This document shows positions 15,820 through 23,258 of a DNA stretch of 64,000 bases, piece after piece. Source of the stretch: Hydrogenibacillus schlegelii (GTDB taxonomy: Bacteria > Bacillota > Bacilli > Thermicanales > DSM-22653); assembly GCF_001653195.1 (NCBI RefSeq), contig NZ_JXBB01000055.1:1-64000 (forward strand), given 5' to 3'. The notes under the pieces were generated by a model. That model was not told where the DNA came from and made no database searches. It saw nothing but the letters and a program-made list of their open reading frames with translations. The translations under genes were made by a program, and so were the position numbers. How positions within the stretch are numbered: position 1 is the stretch's first letter; each line of letters starts with the position of its first letter.

Positions 15820-16161
15820 TCAGACTTCCGCCTCCTCCGGCAACGTGTACGAAGCGCCGCAGCCGCACGACGGCACAAGCTTCGGGTTGAAGACCGTAAA
15901 GCCGGTCTCGGGGCCGTCGTCCACGTAGTCGATCTCGACGCCGTCGACGTACCGGAGCTCGCCTTCCTTGACGAGGACCGTCACGCCGGCGACGTCGATC
16001 GCCCGATCGTCGTCCCGCCGTTCGGTATCGAGGGCCAGGCCGTAAGAAAACCCGCTGCAACAGCTCGGCTGGACGCCGATCCGAAGATACCCCTCGGGAA
16101 CGTTCGCCTGGGCGATCAGTTCCCGAATCTTTGCGCTCGCCCGCTCGGTGAGCGTGACCAT
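15820..16161 (-). CDS. erpA: HesB/IscA-type iron-sulfur carrier (ErpA/YutM)
   Basis: A 113-residue A-type carrier that receives Fe-S clusters from the SUF scaffold and passes them to client enzymes. The three expected cysteine positions are present: one in the CCSGFSYGL segment and two in CGCG near the C-terminus. GGAGG lies seven bases before the ATG at 16161; another ATG two codons earlier is too close to the site. The position near ndh, yuzB and an NfuA-like gene matches B. subtilis yutM. The promoter carries a perfect 9-base inverted repeat around its -10 box, so regulation is likely. Nearby clients in this window are MqnE and LipA. Confidence 0.93.
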   Translation of the reverse strand: MVTLTERASAKIRELIAQANVPEGYLRIGVQPSCCSGFSYGLALDTERRDDDRAIDVAGVTVLVKEGELRYVDGVEIDYVDDGPETGFTVFNPKLVPSCGCGASYTLPEEAEV

Positions 16162-16211
16162 CGTCATCCCTCCTCGCGCCCCGTCGTTCGAGATGTGTCC
16201 TTTTTTCGAAC

Positions 16212-16250
16212 CGATGCGTTCAGTATAACGCATCGCCCTAGGGAAAACAA
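16212..16250 (-). promoter_or_regulatory. Promoter of erpA with a perfect inverted repeat
   Basis: TTGTTT (16250-16245), 17 bases, TATACT (16227-16222). The -10 box lies inside CGATGCGTT-N6-AACGCATCG (16212-16220 and 16227-16235), a 9-base perfect inverted repeat that looks like an operator. Confidence 0.65.
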
Positions 16251-16303
16251 GGGAAGCCGCCGGCGCGATCCGTTCAAAGCTGGCGGGGGGCGGACGAAAG
16301 GCG

Positions 16304-16309
16304 TATAAT
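16304..16309 (+). promoter_or_regulatory. -10 box of the first MqnE gene
   Basis: A consensus TATAAT about 37 bases before the GTG start, with no clear -35 element. Confidence 0.5.
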
Positions 16310-16345
16310 GGGCCTATATCGGGAGGGGAGGAAAGGGGGAGCGCC

Positions 16346-17446
16346 GTGGCGATCTCCACCGACACGCTCGCCGACATCGAGGAAAAAGTGTACCGCGGCG
16401 AGCGGCTCACCTACGAAGACGGCCTGCGCCTCATGCGGTCGAACGACCTCCTGGCCCTCGGCCGGATGGCCGACTTCGTGCGGCGGAAGAAAAACGGCGA
16501 CCACGTCTACTTTATCGTCAACGCCCACCTGAACTACACGAACATCTGTTACCTGGATTGCAAATTATGCGCTTTTGGCGTCAAGCCGGACTCCCCGCGG
16601 GCCTACGCCCTGTCGCTCGACGAGATCGAGAAGAAGCTTTTGCAGCTCAAGGGAAAAGGGGTGACCGAGCTCCACATCGTCGGCGGCGTCAACCCGCGCC
16701 TCCCGTTTTCCTACTACGAAGACATGCTCCGGCTGGCGAAAACGCACCTCCCGGAAGTGCACGTTCAGGCGTTTACCGCCGTCGAGCTCGACTACCTCGC
16801 CCGGGTCTTCAAGATGGACATTCCGACGGTTCTTGCCCGGCTCCGGGACGCCGGCCTGGGCTCGATCTTGGGCGGCGGCGCCGAGATCTTTCACCCCGAG
16901 GTTCGTTCGATCATCGCCGGCCACAAGACCGACGCCGACCGCTGGCTTCAGATCCACCGGGAAGCCCACCGGCTGGGCCTTCGCTCCAACGCCTCGATCC
17001 TATACGGGACCGTCGAGCGGCCGGAGCACGTCGTCGATCATCTGCTCCGGATTCGGGCGCTTCAGGACGAGACCGGCGGCTTCGACGCTTTTTTCGGTTT
17101 CGCCTTTCACCCGGAGAACACCGCCCTCGCCCGGGAGTATCGCCTGGAGGGCGAGACGACCGGCCTCACCGACCTTAAAATGCTTGCCGTCGCCCGCCTC
17201 CTCCTGGACAACGTCCCGCACATCCGCGCCTTCTGGATGATGATCGGGCTGAAGCTCGCGCAGGTCTCCCTCTATTTCGGCGTCGACGATCTGGACGGGA
17301 CGGTCATGGAAGAACAAATCGTCCACGACGCCGGCGCCAAGACGCCTGAGATGACGCCCAAAGAATCGTTCATCCGCATGATCCGGGAGGCCGGGCGCAT
17401 TCCGGCGGAGCGGGACACCCTCTACCGCATCCTCCGGACGTACTGA
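16346..17446 (+). CDS. mqnE: Radical SAM aminofutalosine synthase, MqnE paralogue 1
   Basis: A 366-residue radical SAM protein of the MqnE/CofH family. In the futalosine route to menaquinone, MqnE joins a SAM-derived 5'-deoxyadenosyl radical to 3-[(1-carboxyvinyl)oxy]benzoate to give aminofutalosine. The [4Fe-4S] motif is C68-x3-C72-x2-C75. MqnE-like blocks follow: LHIVGGVNP, VQAFTAVEL, GGGAEIF and LQDETGGFDAF. The GTG at 16346 is preceded by GGGGGAG. A second, clearly diverged paralogue starts 113 bases downstream, so which one carries the standard activity is open. No mqnA, mqnB, mqnC or mqnD is in the window. Confidence 0.85.
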   Translation: MAISTDTLADIEEKVYRGERLTYEDGLRLMRSNDLLALGRMADFVRRKKNGDHVYFIVNAHLNYTNICYLDCKLCAFGVKPDSPRAYALSLDEIEKKLLQLKGKGVTELHIVGGVNPRLPFSYYEDMLRLAKTHLPEVHVQAFTAVELDYLARVFKMDIPTVLARLRDAGLGSILGGGAEIFHPEVRSIIAGHKTDADRWLQIHREAHRLGLRSNASILYGTVERPEHVVDHLLRIRALQDETGGFDAFFGFAFHPENTALAREYRLEGETTGLTDLKMLAVARLLLDNVPHIRAFWMMIGLKLAQVSLYFGVDDLDGTVMEEQIVHDAGAKTPEMTPKESFIRMIREAGRIPAERDTLYRILRTY

Positions 17447-17558
17447 ACCCGCTCCCGGATGTCGCCGGTCCTCCGGCCGGAGCGCGGCGGACGGACCGGG
17501 GCGGACAAGCTTCGGCGGGCGGAGCGACTCATCAGACCTTGCGAAAGGAGCGTGCGCG

Positions 17559-18764
17559 ATGCGCGACTGGGCGGTCCTCGACCCGGCCCTCGAGCCGATC
17601 ATCGACAAAGTGCTCGCCGGCCGGCGCCTCAGCGTGGAAGACGGCCTCGTGCTCTACCGCTCGCCGGACCTCCTTACCGTCGGCCGGCTGGCGGACCTCG
17701 TCAACCGCCGGCTGAACGGCGATTACGCGTATTTTATCGAAAACATGTACATCAATCCGACGAACGTCTGCGAAGCCAGCTGCGCCTTCTGCGGCTTTCA
17801 GCGCAAGCCCGGCGAAGAAGGCGCCTACACGATGATGCCCGAAGACGTCCTTCAGTACGTCCGGGAACGGATGAACCCGAACATCCGGGAATTCCACATC
17901 GTCGGCGGCCACAACCCCCTCGTCCCGTTCGATTACTACGTCGACATCGTCCGGACGCTCAAAACCCACTACCCGTCGGTGACGATCAAGGCGTACACCG
18001 CGGCGGAGATCGTCTTTTTCAGCAAACTCTCCGGTCGTCCGGTCGAAGACGTCCTCAAGATCCTCATCGACGCCGGCCTCGAGACCCTGCCGGGCGGCGG
18101 CGCGGAAATCCTTTCCGAGCGCTACCGCCGGAAGATGAGCCCCGACAAGGCGACGGTCGACGAATGGCTGAGCGTCCACCGAACGGCCCACCGCCTCGGC
18201 CTCAAAACCCATGCGACGATGCTTTACGGCTCGCCGATCGAAACGCTCGAAGAGCGCCTCGAACATATGCGCCTCATCCGAGAACTCCAGGACGAAACCG
18301 GCGGTTTCCTCGTCTTCATCCCCCTCGCGATGCAGCCCCGCTCTGTGACGGCAGGCATCAAAAAGCGGACGTCCGCCTTCGACGACCTCCGGACGATCGC
18401 CGTCGCCCGCCTCATGCTGGACAACGTCCCGCACATCAAATCGTACTGGATCAACATCGGCACCCAGCTCGCCCAGCTGTCGCTCACCTTCGGCGCCTCC
18501 GACCTTCACGGCACCCTCGTCGAGGAGCGGATCAGCCACGCCGTCGGCGCCCTCACCCAGACGGCCCTCACCCGCGACGAGCTCGTCTGGCTCATCCAGG
18601 GCGCCGGCAAGATCCCGGTCGAGCGGGACACCTTCTACAACGTCATCCGCCTCTACGGCCCCGACGGTCCTTCGGCCCAGAACCGCCCCGCCCCTTCCTC
18701 TTCGGCGCCGGCCGAATCGCCAGGGCCGGCGGCGTCGGCCTCGAGCGCCCGTCGAATGGCGTAA
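17559..18764 (+). CDS. Radical SAM aminofutalosine synthase, MqnE paralogue 2
   Basis: A 401-residue paralogue of the preceding gene with its own C71-x3-C75-x2-C78 iron-sulfur motif. It shares FHIVGGHNP, IKAYTAAEI, LPGGGAEIL and LQDETGGFLVFIPL, which are closer to MqnE than to MqnC, whose usual counterparts read FSPPE and FIPW. The ATG at 17559 follows GAAAGGAG. Its last 30 or so residues are a Ser/Ala/Pro-rich tail, which overlaps the convergent yuzB gene by 112 bases. It may act on a different precursor, or the pair may divide labour in menaquinone synthesis. Confidence 0.82.
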   Translation: MRDWAVLDPALEPIIDKVLAGRRLSVEDGLVLYRSPDLLTVGRLADLVNRRLNGDYAYFIENMYINPTNVCEASCAFCGFQRKPGEEGAYTMMPEDVLQYVRERMNPNIREFHIVGGHNPLVPFDYYVDIVRTLKTHYPSVTIKAYTAAEIVFFSKLSGRPVEDVLKILIDAGLETLPGGGAEILSERYRRKMSPDKATVDEWLSVHRTAHRLGLKTHATMLYGSPIETLEERLEHMRLIRELQDETGGFLVFIPLAMQPRSVTAGIKKRTSAFDDLRTIAVARLMLDNVPHIKSYWINIGTQLAQLSLTFGASDLHGTLVEERISHAVGALTQTALTRDELVWLIQGAGKIPVERDTFYNVIRLYGPDGPSAQNRPAPSSSAPAESPGPAASASSARRMA

Positions 18765-18958
18765 AGGAGCACCTCCGGCGTCTCGGCGGTGAAGAAGGCG
18801 CCGTTGACCAGCGCAAACGGCTGGAGAAAGCATTCACTGCAGTAGCCGAGGCAGGCGTAGCGGACGACGTCGACGCCCGGCTCCGCCTCCAGCGCCTCGG
18901 CGACCGCCTCCGTCCCGGAGGCGAGGTTGCTCTCGCAAAACTCGACGATGCCGAACAT
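18653..18958 (-). CDS. yuzB: YuzB family protein (DUF1450)
   Basis: A 101-residue member of DUF1450. The first 75 residues match the family (EFCESNLASG, YACLGYCSECFLQPFALVNG) with a conserved cysteine cluster suggestive of an iron-sulfur or redox role. A 25-residue Gly/Ala/Glu-rich tail is extra and comes from the part overlapping the MqnE paralogue. GGAGGAGGG precedes the ATG at 18958. It lies among ndh, erpA and NfuA-like genes as in B. subtilis, which supports a link to Fe-S or redox metabolism. No activity is known. Confidence 0.88.
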   Translation of the reverse strand: MFGIVEFCESNLASGTEAVAEALEAEPGVDVVRYACLGYCSECFLQPFALVNGAFFTAETPEVLLYAIRRALEADAAGPGDSAGAEEEGAGRFWAEGPSGP

Positions 18959-19070
18959 CGTCCCTCCTCCTCATGGCGCCGGCCGGGGCGGCGCCCGCCA
19001 CCGCGGGCCGGCCGACACCCATCATACCAAATTCCCCGGCCGACGGGGCGCCCGCCGCACCGCCCGCCGC

Positions 19071-19105
19071 AAAAAACGGCCGACCGGACGCTGGCCGGTC
19101 GGCCG
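19071..19105 (-). terminator. Intrinsic terminator, minus strand
   Basis: A perfect 11-base stem, 19077-19087 against 19095-19105 (CGGCCGACCGG), followed on the minus strand by TTTTTT. It would stop transcripts arriving from the minus-strand gene at 19520-20311 before they reach yuzB. Confidence 0.8.
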
Positions 19106-19114
19106 AAAATCGCT

Positions 19115-19120
19115 TATAAT
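19115..19120 (+). promoter_or_regulatory. -10 box of the NfuA-like gene
   Basis: A consensus TATAAT. It overlaps an in-frame ATG at 19119, which argues that translation starts at the later ATG. Confidence 0.5.
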
Positions 19121-19154
19121 GGTTCTAAGAACCATCCTCATCGAGGTGGCGACG

Positions 19155-19379
19155 ATGATCGAAGCCCGCATCGAACGCATCCTCCGCCGCCTGCGGCCGG
19201 CGATCCAGCAGGACGGCGGAGACGTCGAACTGGTCGCCGTTGAAGGCGACGTCGTCAAAGTCCGCCTCACCGGCACGTGTCTGATCTGCCCGAGCCGCGA
19301 GCACACCCTGAAGGCGGGCCTGGAGCAGGCGATCACGGCCGCCGTGCCGGAGATTCGCGCCGTCGAACACGTCTCCTGA
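19155..19379 (+). CDS. NifU C-terminal domain Fe-S scaffold (NfuA/YutI-like)
   Basis: A 74-residue protein made only of the Nfu domain, which assembles or carries a [4Fe-4S] cluster on a C-x2-C motif (LTGTCLICPSREHTLKAG). The ATG at 19155 is chosen because GAGGTGG lies five bases upstream and the earlier ATG at 19119 falls within the -10 box. B. subtilis YutI is a little longer. The neighbours erpA, yuzB and the suf operon further on point to cluster delivery, probably to radical SAM enzymes such as MqnE and LipA. Confidence 0.9.
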   Translation: MIEARIERILRRLRPAIQQDGGDVELVAVEGDVVKVRLTGTCLICPSREHTLKAGLEQAITAAVPEIRAVEHVS

Positions 19380-19519
19380 GCGGGGCGCCCCACCGCGACG
19401 ACCGGCGCGGCCTCTCGTTTCGGCCGATCGCCTCGGACCGTCTCGGCCGTCCGCCTCGATGGTCCGCCTCGGGCCGCCCCTCAGGAGGACCCCGTCGCCG
19501 TCTGCTTGGGCGCGTCGCC

Positions 19520-20311
19520 TCAGCCGACCGCTTCCAGTCCCCTCTCCAGCCAGTCGATCGCCGGCGCCGAAAGGCCGATCGAGGCGAGGAGCCGCCGGAT
19601 GCGCGCCACCGCTGCGGTGCGCTTTTTTTCTTGGCGAAAGGCTGCCGCCAGCCGGGCGGCCTGCTCCGGCGCCTGCGGCGCCCCCAGGGCCTCGAGCCAG
19701 CCCGCCGGATAGGCCATCCGGGCGTAGAGGAACGGCCCCGCATCCTCCGGGAGGGCAAACGCCCGGCGGTACGCCTCGAGAAAGGCCGCCGCGTACGCCT
19801 CCGCCTCTTCCGGCGGAAAATGGAGCGCGGTCCAGCCCAGGGCGTCGCCGACTTCCGCCTCCGGCCAGTCGGCGACGTACGGGGCCTCGCCGCCCTCCGC
19901 CTCCGCCGCCACGGCCTCCGGAGCAAACGGACTCAGCACCGCCGCCCGGTGCCCGGCCCGGCGGGCGGCCCGCGCCGCGTATCCAGAATCATGCAAGTAA
20001 TACAGAAGCGCTTGCCCGAGCTGATGGGCGTACGCGGCGCCAGGCGCCGTGCCGGTGGCGACCGCCGGCGCCGCCGCCCGGAGGGCCGCCACCCAGCCGT
20101 CGATCCACCGGCCCGCCTGCACCCGGCTCGCCGGCGCCGGCATCCCGTACGTGAGGGCGTGCCGCCGGGCCAGCCACCGGCCGAGTTCCTCCGGTGCCGG
20201 CCGAAGAACGGCCGACGCCCCTGCTCGCGCGGCGCTCGAACGCAGGCGGCCCGGCGCCCCTTCGCCCATCAACCTCCGACGGATGTCCGCCGTCCATGCC
20301 CGCTCCCACAC
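19520..20311 (-). CDS. Hypothetical protein, possibly a divergent YutH-like spore coat kinase-fold protein
   Basis: A 263-residue Ala/Arg-rich protein with no secure family match. Its position between an NfuA-like gene and yutG is that of yutH in B. subtilis, a spore-coat-associated protein of the CotS kinase-like group. In the C-terminal half, PYVADWPEAEVGDALGW could correspond to the kinase DWE region, and FLYARMAYPAGWLEAL resembles CotS-type C-termini. Glycine-rich loop and HGD motifs are not visible, so any kinase fold would be degenerate. The start is a GTG at 20311 after GGGGGG. Treat orthology with YutH as a positional guess. Confidence 0.55.
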   Translation of the reverse strand: MWERAWTADIRRRLMGEGAPGRLRSSAARAGASAVLRPAPEELGRWLARRHALTYGMPAPASRVQAGRWIDGWVAALRAAAPAVATGTAPGAAYAHQLGQALLYYLHDSGYAARAARRAGHRAAVLSPFAPEAVAAEAEGGEAPYVADWPEAEVGDALGWTALHFPPEEAEAYAAAFLEAYRRAFALPEDAGPFLYARMAYPAGWLEALGAPQAPEQAARLAAAFRQEKKRTAAVARIRRLLASIGLSAPAIDWLERGLEAVG

Positions 20312-20358
20312 TGCGCATCCCCCCGTTCCACTCTATGCCTGCGAAAGGGGGACGATCC

Positions 20359-20856
20359 GTGCCGGACGACGAAACCTTAAAGGCGCGGGCGCTGGAACTC
20401 CTCGAAGCCCGGGGGGTGACGCTCCGGGACCTCGCGGAGCTCGTTTATTTTTTGCAAAAACCGTACCACCCGGACCTCACCCTCGAGGAGTGCCAGGCGA
20501 ACGTCGCCCGCGTCCTGGAAAAACGGGAGATCCAGAACGCCGTCCTCACCGGCATCCAGCTCGACATGCTGGCGGAGCAAAAAAAGCTCCTCGAGCCGCT
20601 TCAGACGATGGTCGAGCGAGACGAAAGCCTCTACGGCATTGACGAGGTCCTCGCCCTCGCCATCGTCAACGTCTACGGGAGCGTCGGCTTTACGAATTAC
20701 GGCTACGTCGACAAGGTCAAGCCGGGCATCTTAAAACGGCTGAACGACCATACCGACGGCGCCGTCCATACCTTCCTCGACGACATCGTCGGCGCCATCG
20801 CCGCCGCGGCCGCAAGCCGCCTCGCCCACACCCGCGCCGGTTACCGGCGGCCTTAG
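20359..20856 (+). CDS. yutG: YutG family, phosphatidylglycerophosphatase A-like protein
   Basis: A 165-residue protein of the PgpA/YutG family. Conserved stretches include the N-terminal RGVTLRDLAELVYFLQKPY, EKREIQNAVLTGIQLDMLAE and YGIDEVLALAIVNVYGSVGFTNYGYVDKVKPG. PgpA removes phosphate from phosphatidylglycerolphosphate, but the Bacillus YutG group is soluble and its activity is less certain. The GTG at 20359 follows AAAGGGGGA. It is divergent from the YutH-like candidate and convergent with yutF. Confidence 0.88.
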   Translation: MPDDETLKARALELLEARGVTLRDLAELVYFLQKPYHPDLTLEECQANVARVLEKREIQNAVLTGIQLDMLAEQKKLLEPLQTMVERDESLYGIDEVLALAIVNVYGSVGFTNYGYVDKVKPGILKRLNDHTDGAVHTFLDDIVGAIAAAAASRLAHTRAGYRRP

Positions 20857-20918
20857 GCGAACGGAACCGCGGCGGCCGATCGGCGCCGATGCGTTCCGCC
20901 GGGCGTCTTCCGGCGCCT

Positions 20919-21716
20919 TCAGGGGCCGGTCAAAAGCGACCGGAGCGCCTCCAGATTCGGGACCCGGCCGGCCGGCGGATACCGCCGGAGGGCGCCCTCC
21001 GCCGGCGGCACGCCGGTTTCGACGAGGTAAGCGTCGATCCCCGCGCGCCGGCCGGCGGCGATGTCGGTCAGGACGTTGTCACCGACGAGGGCGACGGCCG
21101 ACCGGGGAAGGCCGAGGCGCCGGAGGGCCGCCCGGAGCATCGGGTAACGGGGTTTTCCCACCACCCGGGGCGTCCGGCCCGAAGCGACCCGAAGCAGCTC
21201 GACGATCGAGCCGTTCCCCGGGAGCCACCCGTCTTCCCCCGGCAGGCGCAGGTCGCAATTCGTGGCATAAAAGGGAACCCCGGCGGCGAGCGCCCGGAGC
21301 GCCGCGGTCAGCTTTCCGTAGGTGAGCGTCCGGTCGAGGCCGACGGCGACGGCGTCCACCGGCCCGGCCGGGTCGGCGCCCGCTTCGACGACCCGAAGGC
21401 CCCGGGCCCGAAGCGGCTCGTAAAGCCCGGCCTCGCCGATCGCGAGCACCCGGCCGCCGGGATACCGCCGGGCCAGCATCTCCGCCAGCACGTCCGCCGA
21501 GGTGAGCACCTCTTCCGGCCGCACCGGAAGCCCCGCCGCCGTAAGCGCCCCGGCGACCGCCGCCGCCGTCCGGGTCGCGTTATTCGTCAAGATCAAAAAG
21601 GCCGCCCCGGCCGCCCGAAGGGCGTCGAGGAACGCCCCGGCGCCCGGAAGCGGCCGGGTCCCCCGGACGAGCGTCCCGTCCAGATCGAGGAGCCAGCCCC
21701 GGTACCGCACCGTCAC
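20919..21716 (-). CDS. yutF: HAD-IIA family phosphatase (YutF, NagD-like)
   Basis: A 265-residue HAD phosphatase of subclass IIA. The nucleophile motif is LLDLDGTLV (about 8-16), motif II sits in ILTNNATRT, and the acid motif is LVGDNVLTDI. Relatives dephosphorylate nucleotides or sugar phosphates such as p-nitrophenyl or glycolate phosphate analogues. The GTG at 21716 overlaps the stop of yutE by four bases, suggesting translational coupling; a GTG two codons later has a better-spaced ribosome-binding site. The order yutE-yutF matches B. subtilis. Confidence 0.9.
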   Translation of the reverse strand: MTVRYRGWLLDLDGTLVRGTRPLPGAGAFLDALRAAGAAFLILTNNATRTAAAVAGALTAAGLPVRPEEVLTSADVLAEMLARRYPGGRVLAIGEAGLYEPLRARGLRVVEAGADPAGPVDAVAVGLDRTLTYGKLTAALRALAAGVPFYATNCDLRLPGEDGWLPGNGSIVELLRVASGRTPRVVGKPRYPMLRAALRRLGLPRSAVALVGDNVLTDIAAGRRAGIDAYLVETGVPPAEGALRRYPPAGRVPNLEALRSLLTGP

Positions 21717-22219
21717 CCCTCCCCCGCCCCGCCGCCGGCGCTCGCATTGCCGGCGGGACCGGCAGAATCCTCCAGGGCGACGCCTTCGGCCCGGAGGAAG
21801 GCCCGCACCTCGTCGACGAAGGCCTGAAGCGCCGGCCGGATCTCCGCCAGGAGGGCCGCTGCATCGAGGGACCGGCTGAGGTACTCCCGACTCACCGTCC
21901 GATAGGCGGCGGTTAGCTTTCTGAGCCCGTCGGCCGCCTGCGGGAGCACGGCCCCCTCCTCGAGGAGGATGTCGATCATCGCCTCAAAACCGCCGGCCTC
22001 CCGGTGCACGACCCACTCGACGACGATGAGGCCGACGTCGCTCATCGACTGAAACAGCCGCTCCACCGCCCGTTCGAGGGCGAAATCGGCCGGCGCCACG
22101 GCGCCGGTCCGATCGCCCCGGTGCGCCTCGGCCCACGCCAGCAGGGCCGGAAGCGATGCGACGAGGCGGTCCACGTCTTCCAGCGCCGCTTTGAGCCGAA
22201 GCCGCGTCGTCCGGTACAC
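21713..22219 (-). CDS. yutE: YutE family protein (DUF86, HepT-like)
   Basis: A 168-residue helical protein of the DUF86/HepT-like group, with LERAVERLFQSMSDVGLIVVEWV and a later helix around AAYRTVSREYLS. HepT toxins use an R-x4-6-H motif at this second place; here the histidine position holds an arginine, so nuclease-type activity is unlikely. There is no MntA-like partner gene, which also argues against a toxin-antitoxin pair. The GTG at 22219 follows GGAGG. It is followed by, and coupled to, yutF. Confidence 0.83.
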   Translation of the reverse strand: MYRTTRLRLKAALEDVDRLVASLPALLAWAEAHRGDRTGAVAPADFALERAVERLFQSMSDVGLIVVEWVVHREAGGFEAMIDILLEEGAVLPQAADGLRKLTAAYRTVSREYLSRSLDAAALLAEIRPALQAFVDEVRAFLRAEGVALEDSAGPAGNASAGGGAGEG

Positions 22220-22287
22220 CCTCTTCCTCCTTCCCCCTCTCTTTTCCGTCTCTCCGGTCTCGCCCCAGCCCGGCCTTCCGAACCGCC

Positions 22288-22377
22288 TCAAGGCCGTCGC
22301 CGGGCCAAGGCGATCACGAGGCCGACGGCAACGGCGATAAAAACGAGAATGAGGACCCCCTGCATCACTTCCATCAT
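22288..22377 (-). CDS. Very small single-helix membrane protein (29 residues)
   Basis: A candidate 29-residue protein, MMEVMQGVLILVFIAVAVG plus a short LVIALARRRP tail: one hydrophobic helix and a positive C-terminus. AAGGGAG lies ten bases upstream. It lies directly upstream of yutE on the same strand. Such mini membrane proteins are common near spore genes, but this could be chance. Confidence 0.45.
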   Translation of the reverse strand: MMEVMQGVLILVFIAVAVGLVIALARRRP

Positions 22378-22585
22378 CGCCGTTCGACTCCCTTCGCCGA
22401 TCGACTCCCCCGAACCGGCGCCGCCCGCCGTCAGGACGGCGCCGCGCCGATGCCCCAGAATCCGAAAACGGCCCCCACGCCCGATCGGGCCGGATCCTTC
22501 GGAACGACCGGACGGCCGCCCCGTCCGAACCCCCGCCATCCGATCCCGCGCCGTCAATCCCGAACGCCAGGGAGGTTTGTCCACC

Positions 22586-22852
22586 GTGCAGCGGCAATTT
22601 CTCTACGACGAAGACATCACCGCCGACGTCCGGTTCGTCAGCTTTTTCGACGAAACCGGACGGTTCGACCTCGCCATCGTCAAGACCGACCGCTTCTTCG
22701 GCAAACGCCTCGTCCTCGACATGCAGCGGAATCGCTTTGCCATCCTCGGCGAAGACGACCTCGCCGAGCCGGGGCTCCTGGAAGACGCCTTCGGCCTCGA
22801 CGCCGAGGCGGCGGCGGCGCTCCGCTCTTTTCTCGAAGAAGTGATCGCTTAG
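22586..22852 (+). CDS. DUF3055 family protein
   Basis: An 88-residue protein matching DUF3055, found in spore-forming Bacilli. Visible features are FLYDEDITADVRFVSFFDE at the start and VKTDRFFGKRLVLDMQRNRFAILGEDDL in the middle. The GTG at 22586 follows GGGAGG at a spacing of nine to ten bases. It overlaps the stop of the convergent yutD gene by four bases. The function is unknown; the family's company suggests a housekeeping or sporulation role. Confidence 0.8.
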   Translation: MQRQFLYDEDITADVRFVSFFDETGRFDLAIVKTDRFFGKRLVLDMQRNRFAILGEDDLAEPGLLEDAFGLDAEAAAALRSFLEEVIA

Positions 22853-23211
22853 CCGCCCCGCCCGGGCTTGAGACGCCGCACGACAAAATAACGACAGCCA
22901 AAATTACAGTATTCTTGAACGTAATGATCGAGGGCGCTGATCCGCTGTTCCGGCGGCACGCCCTTATTTTTGTCGCTGTAAAACCCTTTCAGGCGGAGCT
23001 GGTCGTAGCTCCAGTCGCCGACGATATAGTCGTACTTGTTCAACACGTCCTGATAGCGGGCGCGAAACGCCTCGGCGTTCCAGCCGCCCCGAACGTCCAG
23101 CACCACCTCAAAAACCCCGTGGGACAGATGGACGAGGCGCCGGCCGGCTTCAGAAGCGGCGGCTCCTGCCGCCGGGGGCGCCGGCGACGGTTTGTCCTCT
23201 TTCAGCGCCAT
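22849..23211 (-). CDS. yutD: YutD family protein (DUF1027)
   Basis: A 120-residue protein of DUF1027. After about 25 residues of variable Ala/Pro-rich sequence comes the family core: FEVVLDVRGGWNAEAFRARY, NKYDYIVGDWSYDQLRLKGF, and a C-terminal stretch with two close cysteines (EYCNFGCRYFVVR). The ATG at 23211 is only two bases from GGAGG, so the true start may be slightly different. It lies next to lipA, as in B. subtilis. The function is unknown. Confidence 0.88.
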   Translation of the reverse strand: MALKEDKPSPAPPAAGAAASEAGRRLVHLSHGVFEVVLDVRGGWNAEAFRARYQDVLNKYDYIVGDWSYDQLRLKGFYSDKNKGVPPEQRISALDHYVQEYCNFGCRYFVVRRLKPGRGG

Positions 23212-23258
23212 CACCTCCGCCAAGCGACCGGCGACAAAAACGCCGAAGGCGGGACAGA

